The notes below the pieces were generated by a model that was not told the origin of the DNA, searched no databases, and saw only the letters and a program-made list of their open reading frames with translations. The position numbers and the translations under genes were made by a program. Of a stretch of 64,000 nucleotides of DNA, positions 25,385 through 33,089 are shown piece by piece. The stretch's first letter is position 1. Each line of letters starts with the position of its first letter. This DNA is from Oceanihabitans sp. 2_MG-2023 (lineage in GTDB: Bacteria > Bacteroidota > Bacteroidia > Flavobacteriales > Flavobacteriaceae). The stretch is taken from assembly GCF_030547245.1 (NCBI RefSeq), contig NZ_JAUOQT010000004.1, positions 412,128 through 476,127 of the forward strand, given 5' to 3'.

Positions 25385-26521
25385 TTATTTATTAGTTACT
25401 GTAATGGTGAAAGCGGTTCCTGTATTCACAGTACTTGCTACAGAAATTTTTCCACCAAAGGATTCAATTTGGTTTTTAATTAGATATAAGCCAACTCCTT
25501 CGGCATCTTCATTCTTGTGAAACGTTTTGTATAAACCAAAAATATCATTTCCAAATTTATTTAAATCAATTCCGATACCATTATCGGTGACAATTAAATC
25601 AATAGCGTCCTTTTTAAAAATAGAATCTATATTAATTACAGGGTTTCTATCTTTGTGTTTATATTTAATAGCGTTAGTTAATAGATTTTGAATTACACTT
25701 TCAAAATAGGATATATTATAATAGATAAAATACCTTTCATTTACATTATTATTAATTGTAGCCTTACTTTCTTTAATAACAAAATCGAGTGTTTTTAAAA
25801 CATTATTAATTTCTTTAGCAACGTATATTCTTTCTATTTTTTTATTCTTATTTGTTTGTACAGAAACGACTTGGTTTAGATTATGTATTGTTTTAGTTAA
25901 AGAGGAGGAAAGTGTTTTTAAATGATTCATTAAGCTCTCTTTTTCTTCGCAAGTTTCGGCTTCATCATGAAATTGAAGGAGGCTTTCAAAATTGGCTACA
26001 TGTTGTTTTAGGTTATGGGTAACTATATGTGCAAAATTCTTCAGCTTATTATTTTGTTCTGTTGCAATACTTAAAGCTTCAATTACTTTGTTTTCAGCAA
26101 CTTTTTGATTGGTTATTTCTGTATGTGTACCAATAACACGTTTTGCAATACCATCTTTAGTGAATTCTACTATTTTTCCTCTGTCTAAAATCCACTTGTA
26201 ACTCCCGTCTTGACATTTTACTCTATGTTCATTTTCATACATAGGTTTTAATCCATTGAGATGGTCTTGAAAGTCTTGATAATATTTTTCTATATCATCT
26301 GGATGCACTCTTTCATTCCAGTCGTTTATATTAGAACCAAAGGAAGTTTTGTTTTGAGTACCTATTATCTTTTTGGATTCATTAGAAAAGTAAACTTTAT
26401 TCAAATCTGCATCAAATTCCCAAAAACCAATATTAGTATATTCTAATGCGAGTTTCCACTTTGTGTCATTAAGCACATTTAAAGTGTTGTTTTTTATAAT
26501 TCTTGGGTTTAGAGCAGACAT
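25385..26521 (-). CDS. PAS-domain histidine kinase, paralogue 3 of a tandem trio
   Basis: A 378-residue soluble kinase with PAS (residues ~29-140; NIGFWEFDADLNKVYFSNES, VHPDDIEKYYQDF, GTHTEITNQK), H169 in HIVTHNLKQH, and a complete HATPase domain (LLTNAIKYKHKDRNPVIN, VTDNGIGIDLNKFG, EGVGLYLIKNQIESFGG). Like its paralogues it has Asn after the phospho-acceptor His, and no receiver domain. It is the first of the three and has the best promoter (see the site at 26597-26627). The cue sensed by the PAS domain is not predictable, and soluble PAS kinases commonly sense redox, light or small ligands. Confidence 0.9.
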   Translation of the reverse strand: MSALNPRIIKNNTLNVLNDTKWKLALEYTNIGFWEFDADLNKVYFSNESKKIIGTQNKTSFGSNINDWNERVHPDDIEKYYQDFQDHLNGLKPMYENEHRVKCQDGSYKWILDRGKIVEFTKDGIAKRVIGTHTEITNQKVAENKVIEALSIATEQNNKLKNFAHIVTHNLKQHVANFESLLQFHDEAETCEEKESLMNHLKTLSSSLTKTIHNLNQVVSVQTNKNKKIERIYVAKEINNVLKTLDFVIKESKATINNNVNERYFIYYNISYFESVIQNLLTNAIKYKHKDRNPVINIDSIFKKDAIDLIVTDNGIGIDLNKFGNDIFGLYKTFHKNEDAEGVGLYLIKNQIESFGGKISVASTVNTGTAFTITVTNK

Positions 26522-26596
26522 AGATATTATATTTAAAAATGTTTTTAGGGATATTTTTAAATTATTTAAGTCAGTTTCAACTTACATAAGTCTACT

Positions 26597-26627
26597 CAAA
26601 TATAACAAAACACCGACTAAAAACAAA
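26597..26627 (-). promoter_or_regulatory. Promoter of PAS kinase paralogue 3
   Basis: On the minus strand TTTG (26624-26627) and TATATTTG (26597-26604) are exactly 19 bp apart, a full match to the Bacteroidota -33/-7 consensus. It is 76 bp upstream of the start codon. Confidence 0.65.
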
Positions 26628-26646
26628 TAATTATGAGCTAAAAGCT

Positions 26647-27543
26647 CTAGTTTCTAGGGTGATAGGAATTCATAACTTCCTTTAAATGACTTTTGTCTAC
26701 ATGCATATATATTTCTGTAGTTGTAATACTTTCATGGCCAAGCATAAGCTGTATTGCTCTTAAATCTGCTCCATTTTCTAACAAGTGGGTTGCAAAAGAA
26801 TGCCTAAAAGTATGTGGTGAAATATTTTTATTTAAATCAATTTTTACTGCTAATTGTTTAATTATTGTAAAAATCATAGCTCTTGTAAGCTGTTTTCCCC
26901 GTCTGTTTAAAAATAAAACATCTTGAAACTCTTCTTTAATAGGACTGTGAACTCTTACTTGATTCTTGTAGATGTTGATTATCTTCTGTGTTTCTGGTAC
27001 AATAGGCACAAAGCGTTGTTTGTCTCCTTTACCTGTAACTTTTATAAAGCCCTCTTCAAAAAATAAATCCGAAATTTTTAAACCAACAAGCTCGCTAACA
27101 CGTAATCCACAACTATAAAGAGTTTCTAAAATGGCGCGATTTCTTTCTCCTTGTGGTTTGCTCAAATCTATAGCATTAATAAGTGCATTGATATCTTTTT
27201 CCGATAATGTGTCTGGAAGTTTTCTTCCAATTTTTGGAGATTCTATTAGTTCTAGTGGATTTGTTTTCATGTAATCTTCAAAAACTAAGTAATTAAAAAA
27301 ACTTCGTAAGCCTGATATTATTCTAGACTGCGATCTTGCATTAACATGTTTCGCAATTTCATAAATAAATTGTTGAATAATTTCTGAAGTAATTGTTAAA
27401 GGGGATTCTTGAATGCTATTTTCTTCTAAAAAACCAATTAGTTTATGTACATCTAAAGCGTAATTATCTATAGAGTTTTGCGATAAACCTCGTTCTATCT
27501 TTAAATACATTTTATAATCTAAAAGTGCTTGTTCCCATTTCAT
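26647..27543 (-). CDS. xerD: Site-specific tyrosine recombinase XerD
   Basis: A 298-residue tyrosine recombinase for chromosome-dimer resolution at dif. An N-terminal SAM-like core-binding domain (residues ~1-85, ERGLSQNSIDNYALDVHKL) precedes the catalytic domain. The catalytic set is complete: Arg in YSCGLRVSELVGL, Lys in VTGKGDKQRFVPIVP, the HTFRHSFATHLLE box, His in MLGHESITTTEIYMHVD, and the nucleophile Tyr (about residue 279) in EIYMH. The size and sequence fit the housekeeping XerD and not a mobile-element integrase, and there are no attachment sites or mobile genes around it. No dif-like site was seen in the window. Confidence 0.93.
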   Translation of the reverse strand: MKWEQALLDYKMYLKIERGLSQNSIDNYALDVHKLIGFLEENSIQESPLTITSEIIQQFIYEIAKHVNARSQSRIISGLRSFFNYLVFEDYMKTNPLELIESPKIGRKLPDTLSEKDINALINAIDLSKPQGERNRAILETLYSCGLRVSELVGLKISDLFFEEGFIKVTGKGDKQRFVPIVPETQKIINIYKNQVRVHSPIKEEFQDVLFLNRRGKQLTRAMIFTIIKQLAVKIDLNKNISPHTFRHSFATHLLENGADLRAIQLMLGHESITTTEIYMHVDKSHLKEVMNSYHPRN

Positions 27544-27707
27544 TGCTGCAAAAATAGGAATTTAGATTTTGTTCTAATTTAATTCAATTGTATTAATTCA
27601 ATATCATTATATTGTTTGCTAACAACTTGATAATCAGTTGTTTTTTTTGGTGATAAGTTAAAAAAAAGTGTTAGTTTGGACTAATCAATTTTTAAAACTT
27701 ATAAATT

Positions 27708-28268
27708 ATGAGAAAATTATGTATTGCAGCTATTGCTGTATTTGGTTTATCGTTTGGTTTACAAGCGCAAGAGGTTTCTTTTGGAGCTAAAGCAGGTGTT
27801 AATTTAGCTTCCATAGATGGAGATAGTAATAATACGGATATGAAAGTAGGGTTTCATGTTGGAGGTGTTGCAGAAATTATGTTTAATGACAAGCTAGGTG
27901 TGCAACCAGAGATTTTGTATTCTTCGCAAGGTGGTAAGGAAGATATTGGTGATGATAACTTTAAATATAACTTTGATTATATTAATGTTCCCGTTATGGT
28001 TAAATATTTTGTAATAGAAGGTTTAAGTGTAGAAACAGGACCACAAGTTGGTTATTTGGTTAATGCAAAAGCGAAAAATGATTCCGATTCTATAGATCTT
28101 GATAACATAAAGGATATAGATTTTGGAATTAATTTTGGAGCAGGTTACAAAATGGATAGCGGTATCCTGTTTTCTGTACGTTACAACTTAGGAATAATCA
28201 ATATTAACGATGGAGGTAATGATGTTAAAAATAAAGTAATTCAATTTTCTGTTGGTTATATGTTTTAA
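27708..28268 (+). CDS. Porin-family outer-membrane beta-barrel protein
   Basis: A 186-residue protein with a signal peptide (AIAVFGLSFGLQAQ) and a small 8-stranded barrel pattern: FGAKAGVNLASIDG, FHVGGVAEIMFNDKLGVQPE, YINVPVMVKYFVIEGLSVE, FGINFGAGYKMDSG, YNLGIININ, and a terminal FSVGYMF ending in Phe. It belongs to the 'outer membrane protein beta-barrel' (PorT-like) family common in Bacteroidota. Upstream, TTTG (27646-27649) and TAGTTTG (27672-27678) make an approximate promoter with 22-bp spacing. A terminator follows directly, so it is monocistronic. Substrate unknown. Confidence 0.87.
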   Translation: MRKLCIAAIAVFGLSFGLQAQEVSFGAKAGVNLASIDGDSNNTDMKVGFHVGGVAEIMFNDKLGVQPEILYSSQGGKEDIGDDNFKYNFDYINVPVMVKYFVIEGLSVETGPQVGYLVNAKAKNDSDSIDLDNIKDIDFGINFGAGYKMDSGILFSVRYNLGIININDGGNDVKNKVIQFSVGYMF

Positions 28269-28290
28269 CAGTAATTATTATAATATTGTA

Positions 28291-28322
28291 AAAGCCGAAG
28301 TTCTTGCTTTGGCTTTTTTTAT
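28291..28322 (+). terminator. Terminator of the porin gene
   Basis: AAAGCCGAAG (28291-28300) pairs with CTTTGGCTTT (28307-28316) through one G-U pair, with a six-base loop and a following T-run. Confidence 0.8.
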
Positions 28323-28347
28323 ACAATAACTTTTGTATTTTTACTTT

Positions 28348-28764
28348 ATGAAGAAACTCATTATCATTAATGGTCCTAATTTAAATTTATTAGGAACTCG
28401 AGAACCAGAAATTTACGGAAGTTTATCTTTTACTGAATTTTTAGAGGAAATAAAAGGGAAGTACCCACAAGCAGATCTAGATTATTACCAATCTAATGTA
28501 GAAGGAGAACTGATTAATAAATTACAAGAAGTAGGGTTTTCTTACGACGGAATTATTTTAAATGCAGCAGCTTATACACATACTTCTGTTGGAATTGGCG
28601 ATGCTATTAATGCTATTAAAACACCAGTAGTAGAAGTACATATTTCTAATACATTTTCAAGGGAAGAGTTTAGACATACCTCATATGTTTCTCCAAATGC
28701 GAAAGGAGTTATTCTTGGTTTTGGATTGCAGAGTTATGAACTTGCTATTCAGAGTTTTTTGTAG
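28348..28764 (+). CDS. aroQ: Type II 3-dehydroquinate dehydratase
   Basis: A 138-residue enzyme of the shikimate pathway that dehydrates 3-dehydroquinate to 3-dehydroshikimate. Seen: NGPNLNLLGTREPEIYG at residues ~7-23 with the catalytic Tyr and the Arg of the lid, NAAAYTHTSVGIGDA, and EVHISNTFSREEFRHTS with the active-site His. The length fits the type II family. I start at the ATG 28348; an in-frame TTG at 28333 would add five uncharacteristic residues. It is a single gene with a terminator behind it. Confidence 0.94.
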   Translation: MKKLIIINGPNLNLLGTREPEIYGSLSFTEFLEEIKGKYPQADLDYYQSNVEGELINKLQEVGFSYDGIILNAAAYTHTSVGIGDAINAIKTPVVEVHISNTFSREEFRHTSYVSPNAKGVILGFGLQSYELAIQSFL

Positions 28765-28782
28765 GTTTGTTGGTTATAGAAT

Positions 28783-28820
28783 AAAAAAAAGACGATTTCA
28801 TAATGAAATCGTCTTTTTTT
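28783..28820. terminator. Bidirectional rho-independent terminator
   Basis: Inverted repeat GACGATTTCAT-AATGAAATCGTC style stem with A-run and T-run on the flanks, between convergent aroQ (+) and lpdA (-). Confidence 0.9.
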
Positions 28821-28837
28821 ATTCTGCTTTTTTTTTC

Positions 28838-30214
28838 TTAAAGATGTATCACTTCATCATAAGCGGCAGCTACAGCTTCCATAACCGCTTCACTCATGGT
28901 TGGGTGTGGATGAATAGCTTTTAATACTTCATGACCAGTTGTTTCCAGCTTTCTACCTAAAACAGCTTCGGCAATCATATCTGTAACTCCAGCTCCAATC
29001 ATATGGCAACCTAACCATTCGCCATATTTAGCATCAAAAATAACTTTTACAAAACCATCTTTTGCTCCAGAAGCACTTGCTTTACCAGAAGCAGAGAATG
29101 GAAATTTACCAACTTTAATATCGATACCTTTTTCTTTTGCTTGTTTTTCGGTTAAACCTACAGAAGCAATTTCTGGAGTACAATAAGTACAACCAGGAAC
29201 GTTCCCGTAATCTAAAGCTTCTACATGCTGTCCCGCAATTTTTTCTACACATAAAATAGCTTCTGCAGAAGCAACGTGTGCTAAAGCTTGTCCAGGAGTA
29301 ATGTCTCCAATAGCATAATAACCAGGAATGTTTGTTTGGTAGAAATCGTTAACTAAAACTTTATCTCTATCTACAACAATACCTACGTCTTCTAAACCTA
29401 TATTTTCTATATTCGATTTTATACCAACAGCAGATAATACAATATCGGCTTCTAATACTTCTTCTCCTTTTTTTGTTTTAACCGTAGCTTTTACTCCTTT
29501 ACCAGAAGTATCTACACTAGTTACTTCGGCAGAAGTCATAATGTTTATACCTCCTTTTTTAAAGCTACGCTCTAATTGTTTAGAAACTTCATCATCTTCA
29601 ACAGGTACAATTCTATCTAAATATTCAACAATAGTAACGTCTGTTCCTAAAGAGTTATAAAAATATGCAAACTCTACACCAATTGCTCCAGAACCTACAA
29701 CGATCATTTTCTTTGGTTGCTCTGGTAAAACCATTGCTTCTCTATAGCCAATTACTTTTTTACCATCTTGTGGTAAACTAGGTAACTCGCGAGAACGTGC
29801 TCCAGTTGCAATTATAATATGATCGGCACTATATTCTTTGCCATCTACATCGATCTTTTTTCCAGTTTTTAGTTTCCCAAAACCTTCAATAACATCAATT
29901 TTATTTTTTTTCATTAAAAACTTAACGCCATTACTCATTCCTTCAGCAACACCACGACTACGTTTTACAACAGCATCAAAATCTTTATCAAAACCTGCTA
30001 CAGAAAGTCCATAATCTTCTGCATGTTTCAAATATTCAAAAACTTGGGCAGACTTTAAAAGTGCTTTAGTAGGAATACAACCCCAATTTAGGCAGATACC
30101 ACCAAGGCTTTCTTTTTCAACAACAGCGGTTTTAAAACCTAATTGAGATGCTCTAATAGCAGCTACGTAGCCTCCAGGACCACTTCCAAGTACAATTATA
30201 TCGTATTTACTCAT
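28838..30214 (-). CDS. lpdA: Dihydrolipoyl dehydrogenase
   Basis: A 458-residue flavoprotein, the E3 subunit that re-oxidises dihydrolipoamide in the pyruvate, 2-oxoglutarate and glycine cleavage complexes. Seen: the FAD dinucleotide motif DIIVLGSGPGGYVAAIRAS at the N-terminus, the redox disulfide in LNWGCIPTKALLKSA, the NAD site MIVVGSGAIGVEFAYF, and the C-terminal catalytic HPHPTMSEAVMEA. Start chosen at 30214 (MSKYDIIVLG), because the in-frame codons upstream read IKKHTM and do not belong to the family. No E1 or E2 gene is adjacent. The gene is separated from the next by a structured intergenic element. Confidence 0.95.
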   Translation of the reverse strand: MSKYDIIVLGSGPGGYVAAIRASQLGFKTAVVEKESLGGICLNWGCIPTKALLKSAQVFEYLKHAEDYGLSVAGFDKDFDAVVKRSRGVAEGMSNGVKFLMKKNKIDVIEGFGKLKTGKKIDVDGKEYSADHIIIATGARSRELPSLPQDGKKVIGYREAMVLPEQPKKMIVVGSGAIGVEFAYFYNSLGTDVTIVEYLDRIVPVEDDEVSKQLERSFKKGGINIMTSAEVTSVDTSGKGVKATVKTKKGEEVLEADIVLSAVGIKSNIENIGLEDVGIVVDRDKVLVNDFYQTNIPGYYAIGDITPGQALAHVASAEAILCVEKIAGQHVEALDYGNVPGCTYCTPEIASVGLTEKQAKEKGIDIKVGKFPFSASGKASASGAKDGFVKVIFDAKYGEWLGCHMIGAGVTDMIAEAVLGRKLETTGHEVLKAIHPHPTMSEAVMEAVAAAYDEVIHL

Positions 30215-30295
30215 TGTGTGTTTTTTAATCGTTTTATAAAGCAACGAATTTACAAAACAAAGCCGAAATAATAAATTGATGCTTCATTTTTATTT

Positions 30296-30375
30296 GGGCG
30301 TGACCTAAAGGTCGGGCTATACACTGTATCTTTTGCTATAAAAAAGCAAAAGGATGCCGTTTCTATCCCTCACGC
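30296..30375. repeat. REP-like structured intergenic element
   Basis: An 80-bp GC-richer element in an AT-rich intergenic gap. Outer arms GCGT (30298-30301) and ACGC (30372-30375) enclose one small hairpin, GACC-taaa-GGTC (30302-30313), and one longer one, CTTTTGCT (30330-30337) with AGCAAAAG (30345-30352). GGG (30314-30316) can pair with CCC (30367-30369). The sequence GGATGCCG....CTATCCC resembles a repeat I remember from intergenic DNA of many Flavobacteriaceae, though only one copy is in this window. The annotation as repeat therefore rests partly on memory. Confidence 0.5.
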
Positions 30376-30390
30376 GAATGCTAGAATGGT

Positions 30391-30945
30391 TTATAAATCG
30401 TCGGTAAAATGTTTTCTTTCTTTTTCTTTCGAAAATTTTTCTTCATTATAGGAAATAGATTCCCCTTTAGCAATAGATAAGGTTTGCCAATTGCTTCCTT
30501 TTAAAAGTTTTCCTAAAAAAACTATTTGTCCAATATGGTAAGAGTAGTGTGCAAGTTGTCTGTTAATGGCTTCGGTTACAGTATGTCCTTGGTTTCGTAT
30601 GTAGATAATAGATTCTAAATCTATAGTCTTTAATGGAGTAATTGCATTAAATAAACAATGCCATCCACTTTCCCAAGAGGCAACAAGTTGTTCTTTTGTA
30701 GTATAAGTATCATTAAATTCATCATCTCGTTTACGCCATGTTTTTTCACCATCTTCGGTCAAAAAGTTAGTCCAACGCGATAACATATTACCAACAATAT
30801 GTTTTATTAGAATAGATATACTATTAGAATCGACATGTACTTGCCATTGTAATTCTTCAAAAGAAAGTTGGTTTATGGTTTTATCACCTAATGACTTATA
30901 ATATTCAAATTGTTTAATAGTACTCGATAAATAGGAGTTTTTCAT
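30391..30945 (-). CDS. DUF1572 family protein (DinB superfamily)
   Basis: A 184-residue soluble four-helix-bundle protein. Motifs of the family: IKQFEYYKSLGDKTI at the N-terminus, the first metal His in ILIKHIVGNMLSRWTNFLT, a DDEF segment, and a final LAHYSYHIGQIVFLGKLL with paired His residues. These His positions suggest a divalent metal site as in other DinB proteins. Substrate unknown. It is transcribed alone toward the structured element, 175 bp from lpdA. A second DinB protein is encoded at 1.5 kb but is a different subgroup. Confidence 0.88.
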   Translation of the reverse strand: MKNSYLSSTIKQFEYYKSLGDKTINQLSFEELQWQVHVDSNSISILIKHIVGNMLSRWTNFLTEDGEKTWRKRDDEFNDTYTTKEQLVASWESGWHCLFNAITPLKTIDLESIIYIRNQGHTVTEAINRQLAHYSYHIGQIVFLGKLLKGSNWQTLSIAKGESISYNEEKFSKEKERKHFTDDL

Positions 30946-31032
30946 TGTATTAAAAACGGATTACCTAAAATAAACAATCTAAAGGTATAAAAAAGAAAGG
31001 GAATTATTTATAGAATTTATTCTGTTATTGCT

Positions 31033-31515
31033 TTATTCTATTGGGACAAATACTAAAGCATCACCATTAATACAATGGCGTTTACCGGTAGTTTTTCTAG
31101 GGCCATCATTAAATACATGACCTAAATGACCACCACAGTTAGCACAATGTTCTTCATCTCTAGAATACCCCAATTTGTTATCAGAGCCATATGCAACATT
31201 TCCTTTAATTTCTCTGTCAAAACTTGGCCAACCTGTTCCAGAATCAAATTTGTGTTCGCTTTTAAACAAAGCAATATTACAAGCTGCACAATGGTAGGTT
31301 CCTTTTTGGTAGTTTTTGTTAAGCGGACTAGAAAAAGGGCGTTCGGTTCCTGCTTCTCGCAATACATAATATTGTGCTTCAGTTAGCTCCTTTTTCCATT
31401 CTATATCTGTTTTTGTAACAGGGTACTTTTTTTTAGTATTCGAATCACTTTTCTGTGCAGAAGAATTGCAACTAAAGAAAATACCAATAAGACTCACTAA
31501 TAAATACTTTTTCAT
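31033..31515 (-). CDS. msrB: Peptide-methionine (R)-S-oxide reductase MsrB (lipoprotein)
   Basis: A 160-residue enzyme that reduces methionine-R-sulfoxide in proteins. The N-terminus is a lipoprotein signal (LLVSLIGIFFSC) so the enzyme should work in the periplasm, unlike the usual cytosolic MsrB. Two zinc-binding CxxC pairs are visible (CAAC and CANC), along with GTGWPSF, GGHLGHVF and the catalytic Cys in RHCINGDALVF (the family usually has RYCINS). MsrA is not in the window. The gene is 161 bp from the divergent glgA start. Confidence 0.93.
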   Translation of the reverse strand: MKKYLLVSLIGIFFSCNSSAQKSDSNTKKKYPVTKTDIEWKKELTEAQYYVLREAGTERPFSSPLNKNYQKGTYHCAACNIALFKSEHKFDSGTGWPSFDREIKGNVAYGSDNKLGYSRDEEHCANCGGHLGHVFNDGPRKTTGKRHCINGDALVFVPIE

Positions 31516-31557
31516 GTTTAAATATATATTGTTTTTGTTTCTTTAATAGGTCGTAAT

Positions 31558-31586
31558 AAAAACGACTTCATTACGAAATCGTTTTA
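31558..31586. promoter_or_regulatory. Hairpin in the msrB-glgA divergent intergenic region
   Basis: AAAACGA (31559-31565) pairs with TCGTTTT (31579-31585) around an inner TTC/GAA. It resembles the stem of the terminator at 28783-28820. It is placed between two divergent start codons, so it could be an operator or a leader hairpin. Confidence 0.3.
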
Positions 31587-31675
31587 GTTTTAACTTTATA
31601 TTTATTATTTCCTAAAAAAAGGATTGTATTAATAATAAATTACTAAATTAGAAGAGTAAAATTGAACATTATTTA

Positions 31676-33082
31676 ATGAATATAACCCATATTAGTGCAG
31701 AATGTTATCCTATTGCTAAGGTTGGAGGCTTAGCAGATGTTGTTGGTGCGTTACCAAAATATCAAAATGAACTTGGATTAAAAAGTAGTGTTATTATGCC
31801 TTTTTATGACAATAAATTTAGCAAAGAAAACGAATTTGTATCTATCTGTAAATCAGAAGTTTTGCTCGGTGTTTATGATCATAAATTTGAAGTATTAAAG
31901 CTTAAAAAAAACATATTAGAATTTGATGTTTTTTTTATAGATATTCCAACTTTACTTTTTAAAGATTATGTGTATTCGTATGAAGATACTGATCGTTTTT
32001 TGGCATTTCAAATTGCAGCTCTAGATTGGATGCTTGCTCTAGAAGATAAACCAAACATTATACATTGCCATGATCATCACACCGGACTTGTTCCTTTTAT
32101 GTTACAAGAAAGTTTTAAATATACATCCTTAAATAAAATTCCAGTTATTACTACCATTCATAATGCACAATACCAAGGATGGTTTGCTTATAATAAATTG
32201 CATTTAATTCCACCTTTTGAAATGAATAATGCAGGTTTATTAGATTGGAATGGTATGATTAATCCACTTGCAGCTGCAATAAAATGTGCATGGCGAGTTA
32301 CCACAGTTTCTCCAAGTTATATGGAAGAATTGAAAATAGAAGCTAATGGTTTACAAGATTTATTAAAACAAGAAAGTCAAAAATGTGTTGGTATTTTAAA
32401 CGGAATAGACATAAAAGTATGGAATCCGGAAACCGATGTATATATTATTGAAAATTTCTCTGAAAAAAACGTAACTTTAGGAAGAGGTAAAAATAAAAAC
32501 TGGTTGTGTGAAACTTTTAATTTAGATAAAACAAAACCTTTATTTGCTTTTATTGGAAGATTAGTAGGTGAGAAGGGAACCGATTTACTTCCAGAAGTTT
32601 TTGATACTATTTTAAAAGAAAAAGAATGTAATATTCTTCTTTTAGGCTCAGGTCATAATGAAGTGGAAGAACAGTTAAACGCATTAAAAGAACATCATAA
32701 AGGAAACTACGATGCTTTTATTGGGTACGATGAAAAACTATCGCATATTATCTATGCAGGAGCAGACTTTTTATTAATGCCTTCTCGTGTAGAACCTTGT
32801 GGATTAAACCAAATGTATTCCTTACGATACGGAACCATTCCAATAGTAAGAAGTACAGGAGGATTAAAAGACACAGTTATAGATATTGAAGATAAAAACG
32901 GATTTGGTATTTGCCATAACGAGGTAACAGTTTTGCAAATAGAACAGGCAATAAAAAGAGGTGTTTCGTTATATAATAATCAAGAACGATTTAAAGAAAT
33001 TAGAAAAAACATAATGAAAATTGATCATTCCTGGGATGCATCAGCAAAAGAATATATTAAATTGTATAATTCAATAAACTAA
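31676..33082 (+). CDS. glgA: Glycogen synthase
   Basis: A 468-residue GT5 family enzyme that extends alpha-1,4-glucan chains from ADP-glucose. Seen: the ADP-glucose-binding KVGGLADVVGALPKYQ near residue 15, HCHDHHTGLVPFML, TTIHNAQYQGWFAY, and the C-terminal catalytic loop PSRVEPCGLNQMYSLRYGT followed by IVRSTGGLKDTV. It starts a four-gene glycogen operon (glgA-glgC-glgB-GH31), with 7 bp to glgC. The length matches the family. Confidence 0.94.
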   Translation: MNITHISAECYPIAKVGGLADVVGALPKYQNELGLKSSVIMPFYDNKFSKENEFVSICKSEVLLGVYDHKFEVLKLKKNILEFDVFFIDIPTLLFKDYVYSYEDTDRFLAFQIAALDWMLALEDKPNIIHCHDHHTGLVPFMLQESFKYTSLNKIPVITTIHNAQYQGWFAYNKLHLIPPFEMNNAGLLDWNGMINPLAAAIKCAWRVTTVSPSYMEELKIEANGLQDLLKQESQKCVGILNGIDIKVWNPETDVYIIENFSEKNVTLGRGKNKNWLCETFNLDKTKPLFAFIGRLVGEKGTDLLPEVFDTILKEKECNILLLGSGHNEVEEQLNALKEHHKGNYDAFIGYDEKLSHIIYAGADFLLMPSRVEPCGLNQMYSLRYGTIPIVRSTGGLKDTVIDIEDKNGFGICHNEVTVLQIEQAIKRGVSLYNNQERFKEIRKNIMKIDHSWDASAKEYIKLYNSIN

Positions 33083-33089
33083 CAAAACT

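Noticed and set aside
26647..27543. Tyrosine recombinase as the integrase of a genomic island
   Set aside because: The sequence is a housekeeping XerD. No attachment-site duplication, tRNA or mobile gene is near, and composition does not change here.
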